Origin: Candidatus Desulfobacula maris
GTDB lineage: Bacteria > Desulfobacterota > Desulfobacteria > Desulfobacterales > Desulfobacteraceae
Length of the DNA: 59,692 nt
Direction: 5' to 3'
NCBI GenBank assembly: GCA_014383445.1
Contig: JACNHV010000234.1
Coordinates: forward strand, 1-59,692
A program made the translations under genes and the position numbers. Shown piece by piece: positions 26,052-34,735 of this stretch. The notes under the pieces were generated by a model that saw only the letters and a list, made by a program, of their open reading frames with translations, was not told where the DNA came from and made no database searches. The stretch's first letter is position 1. Each line of letters starts with the position of its first letter.

Positions 26052-26607
26052 TATATCATTATTGTTTAAAACTTCAAATAGTTAATATGAATCATCCCAG
26101 GGCAATGGCATGCAAAAACAAAAGTATCCACAAAAAAATACAGGTTTTAAAATAATAAATTAATTTTAACCAGGCCGGAGCCTGGATTGCGACCCATCCT
26201 TGATATGTAATTTTGTTCATATTCTCAAAAAATTGAAAAATTCTTTTTTTAGATTAAATCAAGACCGGGTCAACCCCTTTTTCCTGTGACATCCCCATCA
26301 CTGACTTGTTTAAAAAATGATTGCTGTTATCTATTTCTTGACAACATACTCCAATCCAAGCACAATAGATTCAACAATACGACAACAGTCCCCTAAAGAA
26401 TAGGAGCATCACCCAAATTGGCTCTCACCAAACAAACAATCATTATAAAAGTTGAAAAAATTAAACAGAAAGTCATGGATACGTCGGTTATTCTGGAAAC
26501 AAATGCTCCGGTCTGCAGCAAATCAATCAAATTTCTGAGCGAGAGAGGGGTAGGAGTATTGAAGAGTGACATATGAACGAAACCAAATAGAATCTAAGGA
26601 ATGTATA
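26052..26607. other. Approximately 555-bp spacer without a firm gene
   Basis: The spacer holds a CCAGGC/GCCTGG hairpin near 26170-26186, a weak plus-strand promoter candidate (TTGACA at 26338-26343 with CACAAT 17 bp on), and an open frame at about 26397-26576 (TTG 26418 or ATG 26475). The encoded stretch (IIIKVEKIKQKVMDTSVILE, later KFLSERGVGVL) loosely recalls the N-terminus of the hydrogenase nickel chaperone HypB, but it stops at a TGA before any P-loop. I see nothing else convincing here. Confidence 0.35.
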
Positions 26608-27360
26608 ATGAAAAAATATTCAAATGTAATCTTATTCGTTATTATCATTTTAGGGTTTAATAACCCTTGTTTAGCAAATCCGCTATCAAATATTATGTCC
26701 TTTTTTCAGAGAGACTTGGTAGTTGATGTGCTCTATAAAAATCATAGAAATCTTATTCAAGGCAGTGAAGTCTATTTAACCGGAGACCCTAAAGATCAAA
26801 AGGTCTTAATAGGGAAGGTAAGAAAAGTATCCTTAGTTGAGTCTAAAATGTCCAAAGTTGAAATCGTTATTGATAAAAAATATAAAGAAAATATTTATGA
26901 GACCACACAGTTTGTCTTGATGAGCAATCTTTTTTCAGAGAATTCAAATGCATACATCGTTGCTATTTCTTCTTTAGAAGCATCGGATAAAACACCTTTG
27001 GAATCAGGATCTTCTGTAAAAGGGATTACCTTTTTAGAATATAAATTTGCTACCGCTGGGGAAGAGTTAAAAAAAATAATGGATATTATTAAAAAACAAA
27101 ATGACGAGCTTCTGAGTCAACTTGAACAATATATAGATACTTTCAACATTGAAGCTTTCCACAAAAAAATGGATGCCCTTATTAATCAGATTTCAGAATT
27201 TTCTTCAGAGCAAAAAGAAACTTTTAAAAATGATGTTTTACCCTCACTCAGAAAAGCATTCGATACGATGATGGAAAAACTCAAAGAACAAAATAAAATG
27301 GAAAAATCAAAGGATTTAGAAAAACAGTTAAAGGAAATAGAAAATATGGTTGAAGTCTAA
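26608..27360 (+). CDS. Secreted MCE/MlaD-like protein
   Basis: The 250-residue protein starts at ATG 26608 (AAGGA site 7 bases upstream); the longer frame from GTG 26566 lacks a signal at its N-terminus. A signal peptide (about residues 1-24, cleavage near CLA-NP) is followed by an MCE-like domain (VDVLYKNHRNLIQGSEVYLTG, VLIGKVRKVS, about residues 35-120) and a long helical, charged C-terminal tail. MCE proteins are periplasmic or inner-membrane lipid-transfer components. This one lacks the permease and ATPase partners nearby, and the anchor looks cleavable, so its role is uncertain. Confidence 0.65.
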   Translation: MKKYSNVILFVIIILGFNNPCLANPLSNIMSFFQRDLVVDVLYKNHRNLIQGSEVYLTGDPKDQKVLIGKVRKVSLVESKMSKVEIVIDKKYKENIYETTQFVLMSNLFSENSNAYIVAISSLEASDKTPLESGSSVKGITFLEYKFATAGEELKKIMDIIKKQNDELLSQLEQYIDTFNIEAFHKKMDALINQISEFSSEQKETFKNDVLPSLRKAFDTMMEKLKEQNKMEKSKDLEKQLKEIENMVEV

Positions 27361-27407
27361 TTTGGGAAGATATTATAAAATTTGCGAAAATTGAAAGTGA
27401 AGTATTA

Positions 27408-27752
27408 ATGAGTGATAGCAGACATCTTTATGTATTATGGACCAATGACAATCCTATAACAGCAGAAAAAATGGTTTTCATGTATACCATAAATTCCATT
27501 CTCAAAGGTTGGTGGGAAAAGGTAACGCTCATTGTCTGGGGTGCAACAACAAAACTGGTAAGTGAAAATGCTGAGATTCAAGAAAAAATTAAGGAGGCCT
27601 TGGAAGCTGGTGTTCATATAACTGCCTGTAAAGCGTGTGCTGATCAGTTAGGGGTAACCGATGATCTGAAAAAACTTGGAATTGAAGTAATATATTGGGG
27701 AGTCCCACTCACAGATATTTTAAAAAACGATGAGAAGCTTTTGACGATATAA
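27408..27752 (+). CDS. DsrE-family protein
   Basis: The 114-residue cytoplasmic protein has the alpha/beta fold pattern of DsrE/DsrF-like proteins: LYVLWTNDNPITAEKMVFMY, VTLIVWGATTKLV and a Cys pair in ITACKACADQLG where sulfur-carrying cysteines occur. Some family members carry sulfur in sulfur oxidation or tRNA thiolation; for this monomeric type the role is unknown. It is the second gene of a short plus-strand group. Confidence 0.8.
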   Translation: MSDSRHLYVLWTNDNPITAEKMVFMYTINSILKGWWEKVTLIVWGATTKLVSENAEIQEKIKEALEAGVHITACKACADQLGVTDDLKKLGIEVIYWGVPLTDILKNDEKLLTI

Positions 27753-27761
27753 TCTTGAAAA

Positions 27762-28004
27762 ATGACAGCTGTTAAAATTCCATACAACCAATTAAGTCCA
27801 GAAGCACAGCACGGTATTGTTGAAGAATTTGTTACCCGGGAAGGCACTGACTATGGAGATGTCGAAGTCCCCTTGGAAACAAAGATAGCTCAGGTGCTTG
27901 GCCAACTTAAATCTGGAAAAGCTGTTATTGTGTTTGACCAGGGATCTGAAACCTGTAATATTTTGAGAAGCGATGATTCTGTTTTGGAGGGTATTAGGGA
28001 TTGA
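27762..28004 (+). CDS. YheU-family protein (UPF0270)
   Basis: The 80-residue protein matches the YheU pattern: IPYNQLSPEAQHGIVEEFVTREGTDYG is split across helices, followed by LETKIAQVLGQLKSGKAVIVFD and a TxNI-like CNIL ending. It is slightly longer than the E. coli protein. The function is unknown. It ends 24 bp before recJ. Confidence 0.85.
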   Translation: MTAVKIPYNQLSPEAQHGIVEEFVTREGTDYGDVEVPLETKIAQVLGQLKSGKAVIVFDQGSETCNILRSDDSVLEGIRD

Positions 28005-28028
28005 TTTCACTTGTATCGGACTAAATCA

Positions 28029-29738
28029 ATGGATACCAGACTCAAATATTTTGAACCGGATCAGGAAATTGTTACGCTTTTAGCCAAAGGGTTGAACTGT
28101 CATCCTCTTCTGGCAACCCTGCTTTGCGCCAGAGGAATTACAAGTCTTGGAAAGGCCCGCTTCTTTTTAAACCCCAGCTTTGAAAAACTTATAGATCCTT
28201 TTCTTCTAAAGGATATGGACAAGGCTGTGGAACGCATCCTTATAGCAGTTCAAAATAAAGAAAAAATTCTTGTCTTTGGCGATTTTGATGCGGACGGTGT
28301 CACTGCCACTGCATTACTCAGTGATTTTCTTGAATATTGTGACGCTAATGTATCCTGGTATATTCCCCATCGGATCAAAGAGGGGTATAGTCTTCAACTG
28401 GATAATATTCAAATGGCCATTGAACAGGAAATTGATCTGATTATTACTGTTGACTGCGGTGTCAACAGTAATGAAGCTGTTAAAAAAGCCAATCTTGAAG
28501 ATATTGACGTCATAATCACTGATCACCATGAACCCGGTCCTACCCTGCCATCGGCCATGGCGGTTATCGATCCTAAAAGGGAAGACTGCAGGTCAGGTTT
28601 AGGCTATCTTGCCGGTGTTGGGGTTGCTTTTTTTCTTGTCATGGCGCTTAGAAAATTTTTCAGGGAAAAAAAATTCTGGGAAGATATACCAGAACCAAAT
28701 CTCGCAGACTATCTGGATCTGTTTGCCATTGGCACCATAGGTGATATGGTGCCCTTGATCAATGAAAACCGTGTGCTTTGTGTGGCTGGGCTTAGAAAAA
28801 TAAAACAGGGAACAAGGCTTGGATTAAAATTTATTGCACAAAACTCCAGAATTGATTTAAAAAAAATTGACTCGGATGACATCTCATTTAAAATTGTCCC
28901 GAGAATAAACGCAGCCGGCAGGATATCCCATGCCAGGATCTGTGTTTCACTGCTCATGGCAACGGATATAAACAATGCTGAAAAAACAGCATTACTTCTG
29001 GATAATTTAAATATCAAACGGCAGAGAATTGAACAGGAAATTGTCTTGAATATTGAACACCGCCTGGGGAAAAATCCAGACCTGCTTAAGAAAAAACTGC
29101 TTTTTTTATGGGATGACAAATGGAATCCAAGTGTCTTAGGGATTGCCGCATCAAAATTATCAAAAAAATACTATTGCCCCGTGATTTTATTATCCAGTGA
29201 AGGTGAATATGCCATTGGTTCCGGACGAAGTATCAATAATATTAATATTTACCAGGCCCTTCTGGAAAGTGAAGTGCTGCTTGAAAAATTTGGCGGCCAT
29301 GCCATGGCATCGGGTCTCACTGTGAAAAAAAACAATTTAGAGCTGCTGGGTCAGAATTTAAACCGATATATGGAAGAAATCTATTCTGAAAAAAAATTTC
29401 TAAAAACCCTGACTATTGATGCGATTCTGGATTTTGATGATATTAATTTCACCCTGGCCAAAGAAATTGACCGGTTAAGGCCCTTTGGTATGGCCAACCC
29501 TGAACCTGTCTTTATGTGCAAAAATATCCGCGTGAGATCTTCTCATATTATTGGAAACAGCCACAGGAAAATGATTCTTGAAAAAGCCGACCCCCGTTGC
29601 CGGCATCAGGTCGAAGCCTTTCATTTTAATATCACCAGCCCTGATGATCTGCCTGACTATTATCCTAAAATCGCCTTTAAGCTTAAAATCAATAAATTCC
29701 AAACAAACGCCGCACAGATTATTATTGAAGACCTTTAA
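28029..29738 (+). CDS. recJ: Single-stranded-DNA-specific exonuclease RecJ
   Basis: RecJ degrades ssDNA 5' to 3' in recombination and repair. The 569-residue protein (ATG 28029; an upstream in-frame TTG at 28011 is less likely) has the DHH phosphoesterase motifs FGDFDADGVTATALL, TVDCGVNS, TDHHEPG, AIGTIGDMVPL and the DHHA1 segment ESEVLLEKFGGHAMASGL, plus a C-terminal OB-like domain. The length is typical. Confidence 0.95.
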   Translation: MDTRLKYFEPDQEIVTLLAKGLNCHPLLATLLCARGITSLGKARFFLNPSFEKLIDPFLLKDMDKAVERILIAVQNKEKILVFGDFDADGVTATALLSDFLEYCDANVSWYIPHRIKEGYSLQLDNIQMAIEQEIDLIITVDCGVNSNEAVKKANLEDIDVIITDHHEPGPTLPSAMAVIDPKREDCRSGLGYLAGVGVAFFLVMALRKFFREKKFWEDIPEPNLADYLDLFAIGTIGDMVPLINENRVLCVAGLRKIKQGTRLGLKFIAQNSRIDLKKIDSDDISFKIVPRINAAGRISHARICVSLLMATDINNAEKTALLLDNLNIKRQRIEQEIVLNIEHRLGKNPDLLKKKLLFLWDDKWNPSVLGIAASKLSKKYYCPVILLSSEGEYAIGSGRSINNINIYQALLESEVLLEKFGGHAMASGLTVKKNNLELLGQNLNRYMEEIYSEKKFLKTLTIDAILDFDDINFTLAKEIDRLRPFGMANPEPVFMCKNIRVRSSHIIGNSHRKMILEKADPRCRHQVEAFHFNITSPDDLPDYYPKIAFKLKINKFQTNAAQIIIEDL

Positions 29739-29820
29739 ATTTTTAGCTTGAAAACAGCCTGTTTTTATTATATATATCACGATTAATACTTTATAATTTT
29801 TGATAATTAAGGATATTTCA

Positions 29821-30246
29821 ATGGCTAAACTTTTTTATACCGGAAACAGGGAAGCAAAACTTCTTTCTAAGATCGAATCTTCCAAAGAACGGGAAAGAAT
29901 AAGAACCATCACGACAATCCGGGACAACATAGATTCCTTTAGCAATAAAGTCTCCATGAAACTCATTGAATCCAAATTAGTTGAGACTGTCTCAAAATCC
30001 AGTATTGAAAATCAAATCACAAGATGTTTAGATACGCTTTGTAAAGCAGAAGATTTTGATATTGACTATATGGTTGCGCCTTTTCGGACTCTTATTTCAA
30101 ATCCTAACATTGCCAGTCTGTACCTGACAGCATTTATAGTGGAAAAACTGATCCATCACAAAGATGTCATTGATGTCTATGGCAGCGATGAAGATATTTA
30201 TTTTTGTATCCAGAAGGAACTTGCAGCCTTTTTACCGAATTCCTGA
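29821..30246 (+). CDS. Hypothetical protein, 141 aa
   Basis: I do not recognise this family. The start at ATG 29821 has an AAGGA site 7 bases upstream. The protein is soluble and helical, with a basic/acidic N-terminal stretch (SKIESSKERERIRTITTIRDNI). It carries no Cys pairs beyond isolated residues and no membrane segment. It follows recJ by about 80 bp and converges with the aldehyde oxidoreductase gene, 12 bp away. Confidence 0.75.
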   Translation: MAKLFYTGNREAKLLSKIESSKERERIRTITTIRDNIDSFSNKVSMKLIESKLVETVSKSSIENQITRCLDTLCKAEDFDIDYMVAPFRTLISNPNIASLYLTAFIVEKLIHHKDVIDVYGSDEDIYFCIQKELAAFLPNS

Positions 30247-30258
30247 TCTGGTTTTTTT

Positions 30259-32115
30259 TTAAATCCCCAATTTTTTCAGCAGTATTTGATTTGGAATACC
30301 ATCCTCGTCATACCCTCTTAATTTATAATACTTTTTGAGCATTGGTTCTAAAGGGACACGTCTTTTTTCAGGATCATCTTTTTGAGCTTCTAAAAGAAAT
30401 CTTTCCGGCAAGGTATCATGGACTTTTCGAATACCTTCATTTGTGTTCATAAGCCTTTCAAGAATATGAATTCTTTCTCCAGCCATTAAAAATTGCTTTG
30501 AAGACAAATCAATACCGGAAACTGTAGAAAAAAATTCTGGATATATTGAAAAATCAACTAAAGAAATGGCAAGCACGGGAATATTCTGCATTAAAAACCT
30601 CAAGACAAAATGGGGAGTCATCCTTGAAAGCAGCGCTTCAAGGGTCAGGCCATAACCGGTAAACTGGCAGATATCCAATGAATTAACGGCTGCATAAAAA
30701 TTTTCAAAAAACTTTACAAACCGATGCTTTGAACGAATGGTGTCTGGCGCAAGAAACCCAAGAAGATTTTCAAAACCAACGGGGAATGAGGACAAGTGGC
30801 AAGCCCCTCTGTTGGCAACTGCATAACCAAGGCCCTGGCCATAGGCCCCTCTCGGGTCATACCCTGCCATTTCAAGGCCTTTCACCTGTATGGCAAAGCC
30901 TTTGCCACCAAATTTATTTGAAAGCGTTCTTGATCCCATTGCCATTTGTTTGCCAAAATCTTCAAGATTTGCAATATTTTCCAATGCCTTTACAATTCTT
31001 TCCGGAGACCCGAACTCAAGATCTGTTTTAACAAGCCCTTTCCGGGTTGCTTCCATGACCCATGCCAGGGTTCCACCGGCAGATATGGTATCCATTCCCT
31101 TCTGATTACAAATCTCATTAAATCTGGAAATATCGTTTGGATCAAATATGCCTAAGTTTGATCCCAGAAGGGCAAGGGTTTCATATTCAGGGACATTTAC
31201 CTGTTTGTCGTTAAACAGTCCCTTATGCCCGCAAAAAATAGAGCATGGCGTACAGGTGTGGTAACTGGTTTTGTGATTTTCTTTAATCTTCTGACCTGTA
31301 ATATTTATGGCTTCTGGATGATTGCCACAGGTAAAATTATTTACGGGCAGCATCCTGTTTTTAATAATCGGCCCTGCATTGGCAGCCGTGCCAAACTGCC
31401 TCATTAATAATGACATATGGTTCTGGTTAATATATTTATTTGCTTTTGTTTTGATTTTTTGAAACCTGTCATTGAAAAATGGAACCACCTTGTATTGCCC
31501 ATTCAAAGCAACAACTGCCTTAAGGTTTTTCGACCCCATGACAGCCCCTAAGCCTCCCCTTCCAAAATACCTTTGACCTGATGCTGCATTGGCAAACCTG
31601 ACAAGATTTTCTCCGGCAGGTCCTATTACAAGGGCTTCTTGTTTTTCTGTACCAATAATTGCCTGGGTCTCTAAAATGTCTTTTCCCCAAAGAGTTGCAG
31701 CATCTAAAAAATCAACTTTATCATTATGGATACGAAGTGTGACAGGCTTATCAGATCTGCCTCTGAGGATAATTCCATCCCACCCGTTTGATTTGAGCTG
31801 ACGTCCAAAAGATCCGCCACAGGATGAAGAGCCTATAATATTTGTAAGGGGCGATTTGAAAACCGCATGGAATCGGCCAGAACAAGGGGCACTGGTTCCG
31901 GCCAAAACCCCTGTCATGATAATGATCAAATTGTCTTCACCCAAAGGATCAATTCCAGGCTTCAACCGGTCATACAATAATTTTAATCCAAGCCCTTTTC
32001 CTCCAAGATACATCTGTCTCAACTGATTGGAAATTGGAATTATTGAAAATGTTTTTAAGGACAAATCGATTTCCAGAACACGGTTTAAGGTTCCTTTTAT
32101 TTCTTTGACAGGCAT
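30259..32115 (-). CDS. Aldehyde:ferredoxin oxidoreductase (tungsten pterin enzyme)
   Basis: AOR-family enzymes oxidise aldehydes to acids with ferredoxin, using tungstopterin and a [4Fe-4S] cluster. The 618-residue protein has the N-terminal pterin-binding region (GGKGLGLKLLYDRL, SSCGGSFGRQLKSNGWDGI, FGRGGLGAVMGSKNLKA) and cluster cysteines CTPCSIFC (near residue 290), plus a later Cys in DICQFTG. The start at 32115 is preferred over ATG 32127 because GGAGG lies between them at ideal distance. It begins 22 bp after nikO, so it is likely read with the nickel transporter. The substrate is unknown. Confidence 0.92.
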   Translation of the reverse strand: MPVKEIKGTLNRVLEIDLSLKTFSIIPISNQLRQMYLGGKGLGLKLLYDRLKPGIDPLGEDNLIIIMTGVLAGTSAPCSGRFHAVFKSPLTNIIGSSSCGGSFGRQLKSNGWDGIILRGRSDKPVTLRIHNDKVDFLDAATLWGKDILETQAIIGTEKQEALVIGPAGENLVRFANAASGQRYFGRGGLGAVMGSKNLKAVVALNGQYKVVPFFNDRFQKIKTKANKYINQNHMSLLMRQFGTAANAGPIIKNRMLPVNNFTCGNHPEAINITGQKIKENHKTSYHTCTPCSIFCGHKGLFNDKQVNVPEYETLALLGSNLGIFDPNDISRFNEICNQKGMDTISAGGTLAWVMEATRKGLVKTDLEFGSPERIVKALENIANLEDFGKQMAMGSRTLSNKFGGKGFAIQVKGLEMAGYDPRGAYGQGLGYAVANRGACHLSSFPVGFENLLGFLAPDTIRSKHRFVKFFENFYAAVNSLDICQFTGYGLTLEALLSRMTPHFVLRFLMQNIPVLAISLVDFSIYPEFFSTVSGIDLSSKQFLMAGERIHILERLMNTNEGIRKVHDTLPERFLLEAQKDDPEKRRVPLEPMLKKYYKLRGYDEDGIPNQILLKKLGI

Positions 32116-32136
32116 GGTATCCTCCATGAATCTACC

Positions 32137-32880
32137 TTATTTGTGAATGTGGGGATGTTTCCCATGTTTGTGGATATGCTCATGTCGATGAATATGGATT
32201 TCATCGTCTCTTAAAATCCTGCCGTTTTCCATGGAATATATTTTATCAGTCACAGCATTGGCAAAATCAAATTCATGCGAAATTACAAAATAAGAGATAT
32301 CAAGGCTGTTAAGAATATGAATAAGCTTTTCCTTTACTTTGTTATCCAACCCTGCTGTGGGCTCATCAAGCAACAAAACTTCAGGCTCCATGGCCAGCAC
32401 TGAAGCCAGTGCGACCAACCTTTTTTGTCCGCCGGACAGCTTGTGGATCACACTCTTTTCAAAATAAAGTATCCCAAGTTTTTCAAGGGTCTTTCTGGCA
32501 ATATCAATGGCATCAGTCCTTGAAAAACCAAGGTTTAACGGCCCAAATGCCACATCATCCAATACTGTTGGACAGAACAATTGGTCATCAGAATCCTGGA
32601 ACAATAATCCGATTTTGGAGCGAACCAGTAAAAAATCTTTTTCATGATTTAAAACCTTTTCAAACACTTTTATAGTTCCGGAATCTGGTTTGCAAAGCCC
32701 CATGATTGTATGCAGCAAAGTGGTTTTGCCAGACCCGTTGGGAGCAATCATTCCAATCCTGTCTCCTTGTTTGATCTCAAGATTCAAATGGTCTAAAATC
32801 TTTGTATCTGAGCCTGGATAAGAAAAAGAAATATCTTCTAACTTGATTACACTGGAATTGGCTGTCACAATAAAACCCAC
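32137..32880 (-). CDS. nikO: ECF-type nickel transporter ATPase NikO (CbiO-like)
   Basis: The 247-residue ABC ATPase has Walker A APNGSGKTTLL (about residues 50-60), a Q-loop LLFQDSDDQLF, the signature KLSGGQKRLVALAS, and Walker B EVLLLDEPTAGLD. It closes with a histidine-rich tail in which nine of the last nineteen residues are His, which may bind metal. It powers uptake together with NikQ and NikM. Cobalt is possible, but NikK and NikL favour nickel. Confidence 0.93.
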   Translation of the reverse strand: MGFIVTANSSVIKLEDISFSYPGSDTKILDHLNLEIKQGDRIGMIAPNGSGKTTLLHTIMGLCKPDSGTIKVFEKVLNHEKDFLLVRSKIGLLFQDSDDQLFCPTVLDDVAFGPLNLGFSRTDAIDIARKTLEKLGILYFEKSVIHKLSGGQKRLVALASVLAMEPEVLLLDEPTAGLDNKVKEKLIHILNSLDISYFVISHEFDFANAVTDKIYSMENGRILRDDEIHIHRHEHIHKHGKHPHIHK

Positions 32881-32886
32881 ATAATT

Positions 32887-33642
32887 TTAAACCCAAATAA
32901 TTTCTAATATGACAAGACTTAAGCTTGCCCCAAAAATCCCCATTAAAAAAATTAAGTTTAGTCTATTTGGCGGGTACTCGTCAAGGGTATGAAATTTTTG
33001 GTTAAAGCCCCTGCACAACATGGCCTGGTGTACTCTTTGAGCCCGCAAGGATGCCCTGACAAAGAGCATGCCGGCAATATAAGCAAATGTTTTATAGGAA
33101 TGCACATTGGTCCCAGGCTTAAATCCCCTGAATTTTGCAGCCCGCAGAAGTCTTTTGTATTCTTCCTCAATAACAGATATGTAACGATAGGACATCAAAA
33201 TAAGAAAAACCATTTTATCAGGCACATGAATTCTATGAAGCCCGCTTCCAAGGGAAGCAATGGTCATTGTGGCAATAAGGGCGACAAATATGAGCATTAT
33301 GGTGATGGATTTAATAGTAATCTTACAACACAATATCAAACCCTGGTATGTTATTTTCAGCCAATAAAACCGGTACATAATGTCCCCGTCAAATGTTAAG
33401 GGAAGGATGATCCAGATCATCAAAAGAAACCAGAAAAGTGGTTTTAGGCGTTTAAGGACATCGATGCGGTTCAATCCAGCCAGGGAAATTAAAATAATTG
33501 AAATAACAAAATAAATCACAGCAAGATAAAGATTATCGCAAAGTGCCGCGGCAAAGGACAAAACAATTAAAGCAAGGATGCGTATTTGTGGATCAAGCTT
33601 ATGGATAAATGAACTGCCATATGCAAATTTTTCTTCAATCAT
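32887..33642 (-). CDS. nikQ: ECF-type nickel transporter T-component NikQ (CbiQ-like)
   Basis: The 251-residue membrane protein has about five hydrophobic segments and the coupling motif region (MSYRYISVIEEEYKRLLRAAKFRG and later SLRAQRVHQAMLCRGF, the Ala-Arg-Gly type grooves of CbiQ). It couples the ATPase to the substrate-binding component. It starts one base after the nikL stop. Confidence 0.92.
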   Translation of the reverse strand: MIEEKFAYGSSFIHKLDPQIRILALIVLSFAAALCDNLYLAVIYFVISIILISLAGLNRIDVLKRLKPLFWFLLMIWIILPLTFDGDIMYRFYWLKITYQGLILCCKITIKSITIMLIFVALIATMTIASLGSGLHRIHVPDKMVFLILMSYRYISVIEEEYKRLLRAAKFRGFKPGTNVHSYKTFAYIAGMLFVRASLRAQRVHQAMLCRGFNQKFHTLDEYPPNRLNLIFLMGIFGASLSLVILEIIWV

Positions 33643-33643
33643 T

Positions 33644-34132
33644 TCAGGATGTCTTCCTTTTTAAAAACTTTACACCCATGGCCAGAAGAAAAATGATGAC
33701 AATGCCTGTGATTATTTTTAAGATGGAAGGGCTCTTTTCCAGCTTTTCTTTTTCCTTCATTGCAGTTGGGATGTCCTGCTCAGATGCTTTTGTAACAAGT
33801 TCATCTTTTGGAATTTTCCATTGGGCCTGATGACCTGTTCCTGCCTCAAGCTTTAAAATAAGGTCTGACTCAATATTTTCAGGAATTTTAAATGAATAGT
33901 TTCCATGCCCATCTGTCTGGCCCTTATGGATGACCATGCCTTTATCATTAAGCACTATTATGGCACAATCTCTGACTTTTCTTTTTGATCCAAAACTACT
34001 TTCTGTATAAATCATGCCATCTTCCACCCATGCAAAAATGATCACTTTGTGGGCAAAGACAACGTTTATAAGAACTATAGCAGGAAACATAGCAAGAATG
34101 AGTGAGATAATAATTGTTTTTTTTATTTTCAT
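33644..34132 (-). CDS. nikL: NikL-like accessory component of the nickel transporter
   Basis: The 162-residue protein has an N-terminal membrane segment or signal ending near VFA, followed at once by His (AHKVIIFAW), a beta-type periplasmic domain with a TDGHGNYSFKIP motif, and a C-terminal membrane segment (about residues 138-156). This two-anchor layout, between nikM and nikQ, matches the NikL component of NikKMLQO systems. Sequence identity is inferred from layout and context, not from a search. It overlaps nikM by 4 bases. Confidence 0.78.
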   Translation of the reverse strand: MKIKKTIIISLILAMFPAIVLINVVFAHKVIIFAWVEDGMIYTESSFGSKRKVRDCAIIVLNDKGMVIHKGQTDGHGNYSFKIPENIESDLILKLEAGTGHQAQWKIPKDELVTKASEQDIPTAMKEKEKLEKSPSILKIITGIVIIFLLAMGVKFLKRKTS

Positions 34133-34734
34133 TTTTTCTTCTTTGGTATGATTTCAGGGTATGCTTTTAAAAGAAAAGTAACACAAAAGCCTGTCACAAT
34201 CCCCTCAATTATCATTACAGGTATGTACGCTGTAATAATGGCAAGGCTGGTTTCAAAAAAGTTCTGGTTGGTGAACCACAAGGCTAACCCCAATAAAATG
34301 GATGAGAATAATATGGAAAACAGACCGGCCAGAAACCCGGCTATAAATGTAAGTGTGGGTGATTTACCCAGCAGCGGCAAAAAAAGATAGTGTGCCAGAA
34401 CTGCTGGAACCGCCATTACCACAACATTAACCCCTAATGTGGTGAGGCCTCCATATTGAAAAAAGACAGCCTGAAGCAGCAATGCAGTCAGGATTGCAGG
34501 GATTGCTGCAACTCCAAGCAATAATCCCACAATTCCGTTTAAAATAAGATGGACACTGGCAGGCCCGATATTCACATGGATCAATGATGCCACAAAAAAT
34601 GCCGAGGCCAGAATGGCCACATGAACAATACGATCATAATCAATTTTTTTCAGCCCCAGGCCGGTTCCTGCAAGTGCTAATGCAGCTCCGGTGGCAAGCA
34701 CCGGAGCTGAAAGAACGCCTTCTGATATATGCAC
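34129..34734 (-). CDS. nikM: ECF-type nickel transporter S-component NikM (CbiM-like)
   Basis: The mature N-terminus is HISEGVLSAPVLATG, the metal-binding signature in which His at position 2 is a nickel ligand. That fixes the start at GTG 34734, preceded by AGGAG; the longer frame from 34758 would bury the ligand. The 201-residue protein has about six to seven membrane segments, including FVASLIHVNIGPASVHLILNG. The start lies directly after the nikK stop codon. Confidence 0.92.
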   Translation of the reverse strand: MHISEGVLSAPVLATGAALALAGTGLGLKKIDYDRIVHVAILASAFFVASLIHVNIGPASVHLILNGIVGLLLGVAAIPAILTALLLQAVFFQYGGLTTLGVNVVVMAVPAVLAHYLFLPLLGKSPTLTFIAGFLAGLFSILFSSILLGLALWFTNQNFFETSLAIITAYIPVMIIEGIVTGFCVTFLLKAYPEIIPKKKK

Positions 34735-34735
34735 C

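Noticed and set aside
26566-26607. N-terminal extension of the MCE-like protein from GTG 26566
   Set aside because: The extension would place polar residues before the signal peptide; ATG 26608 has a proper AAGGA site.
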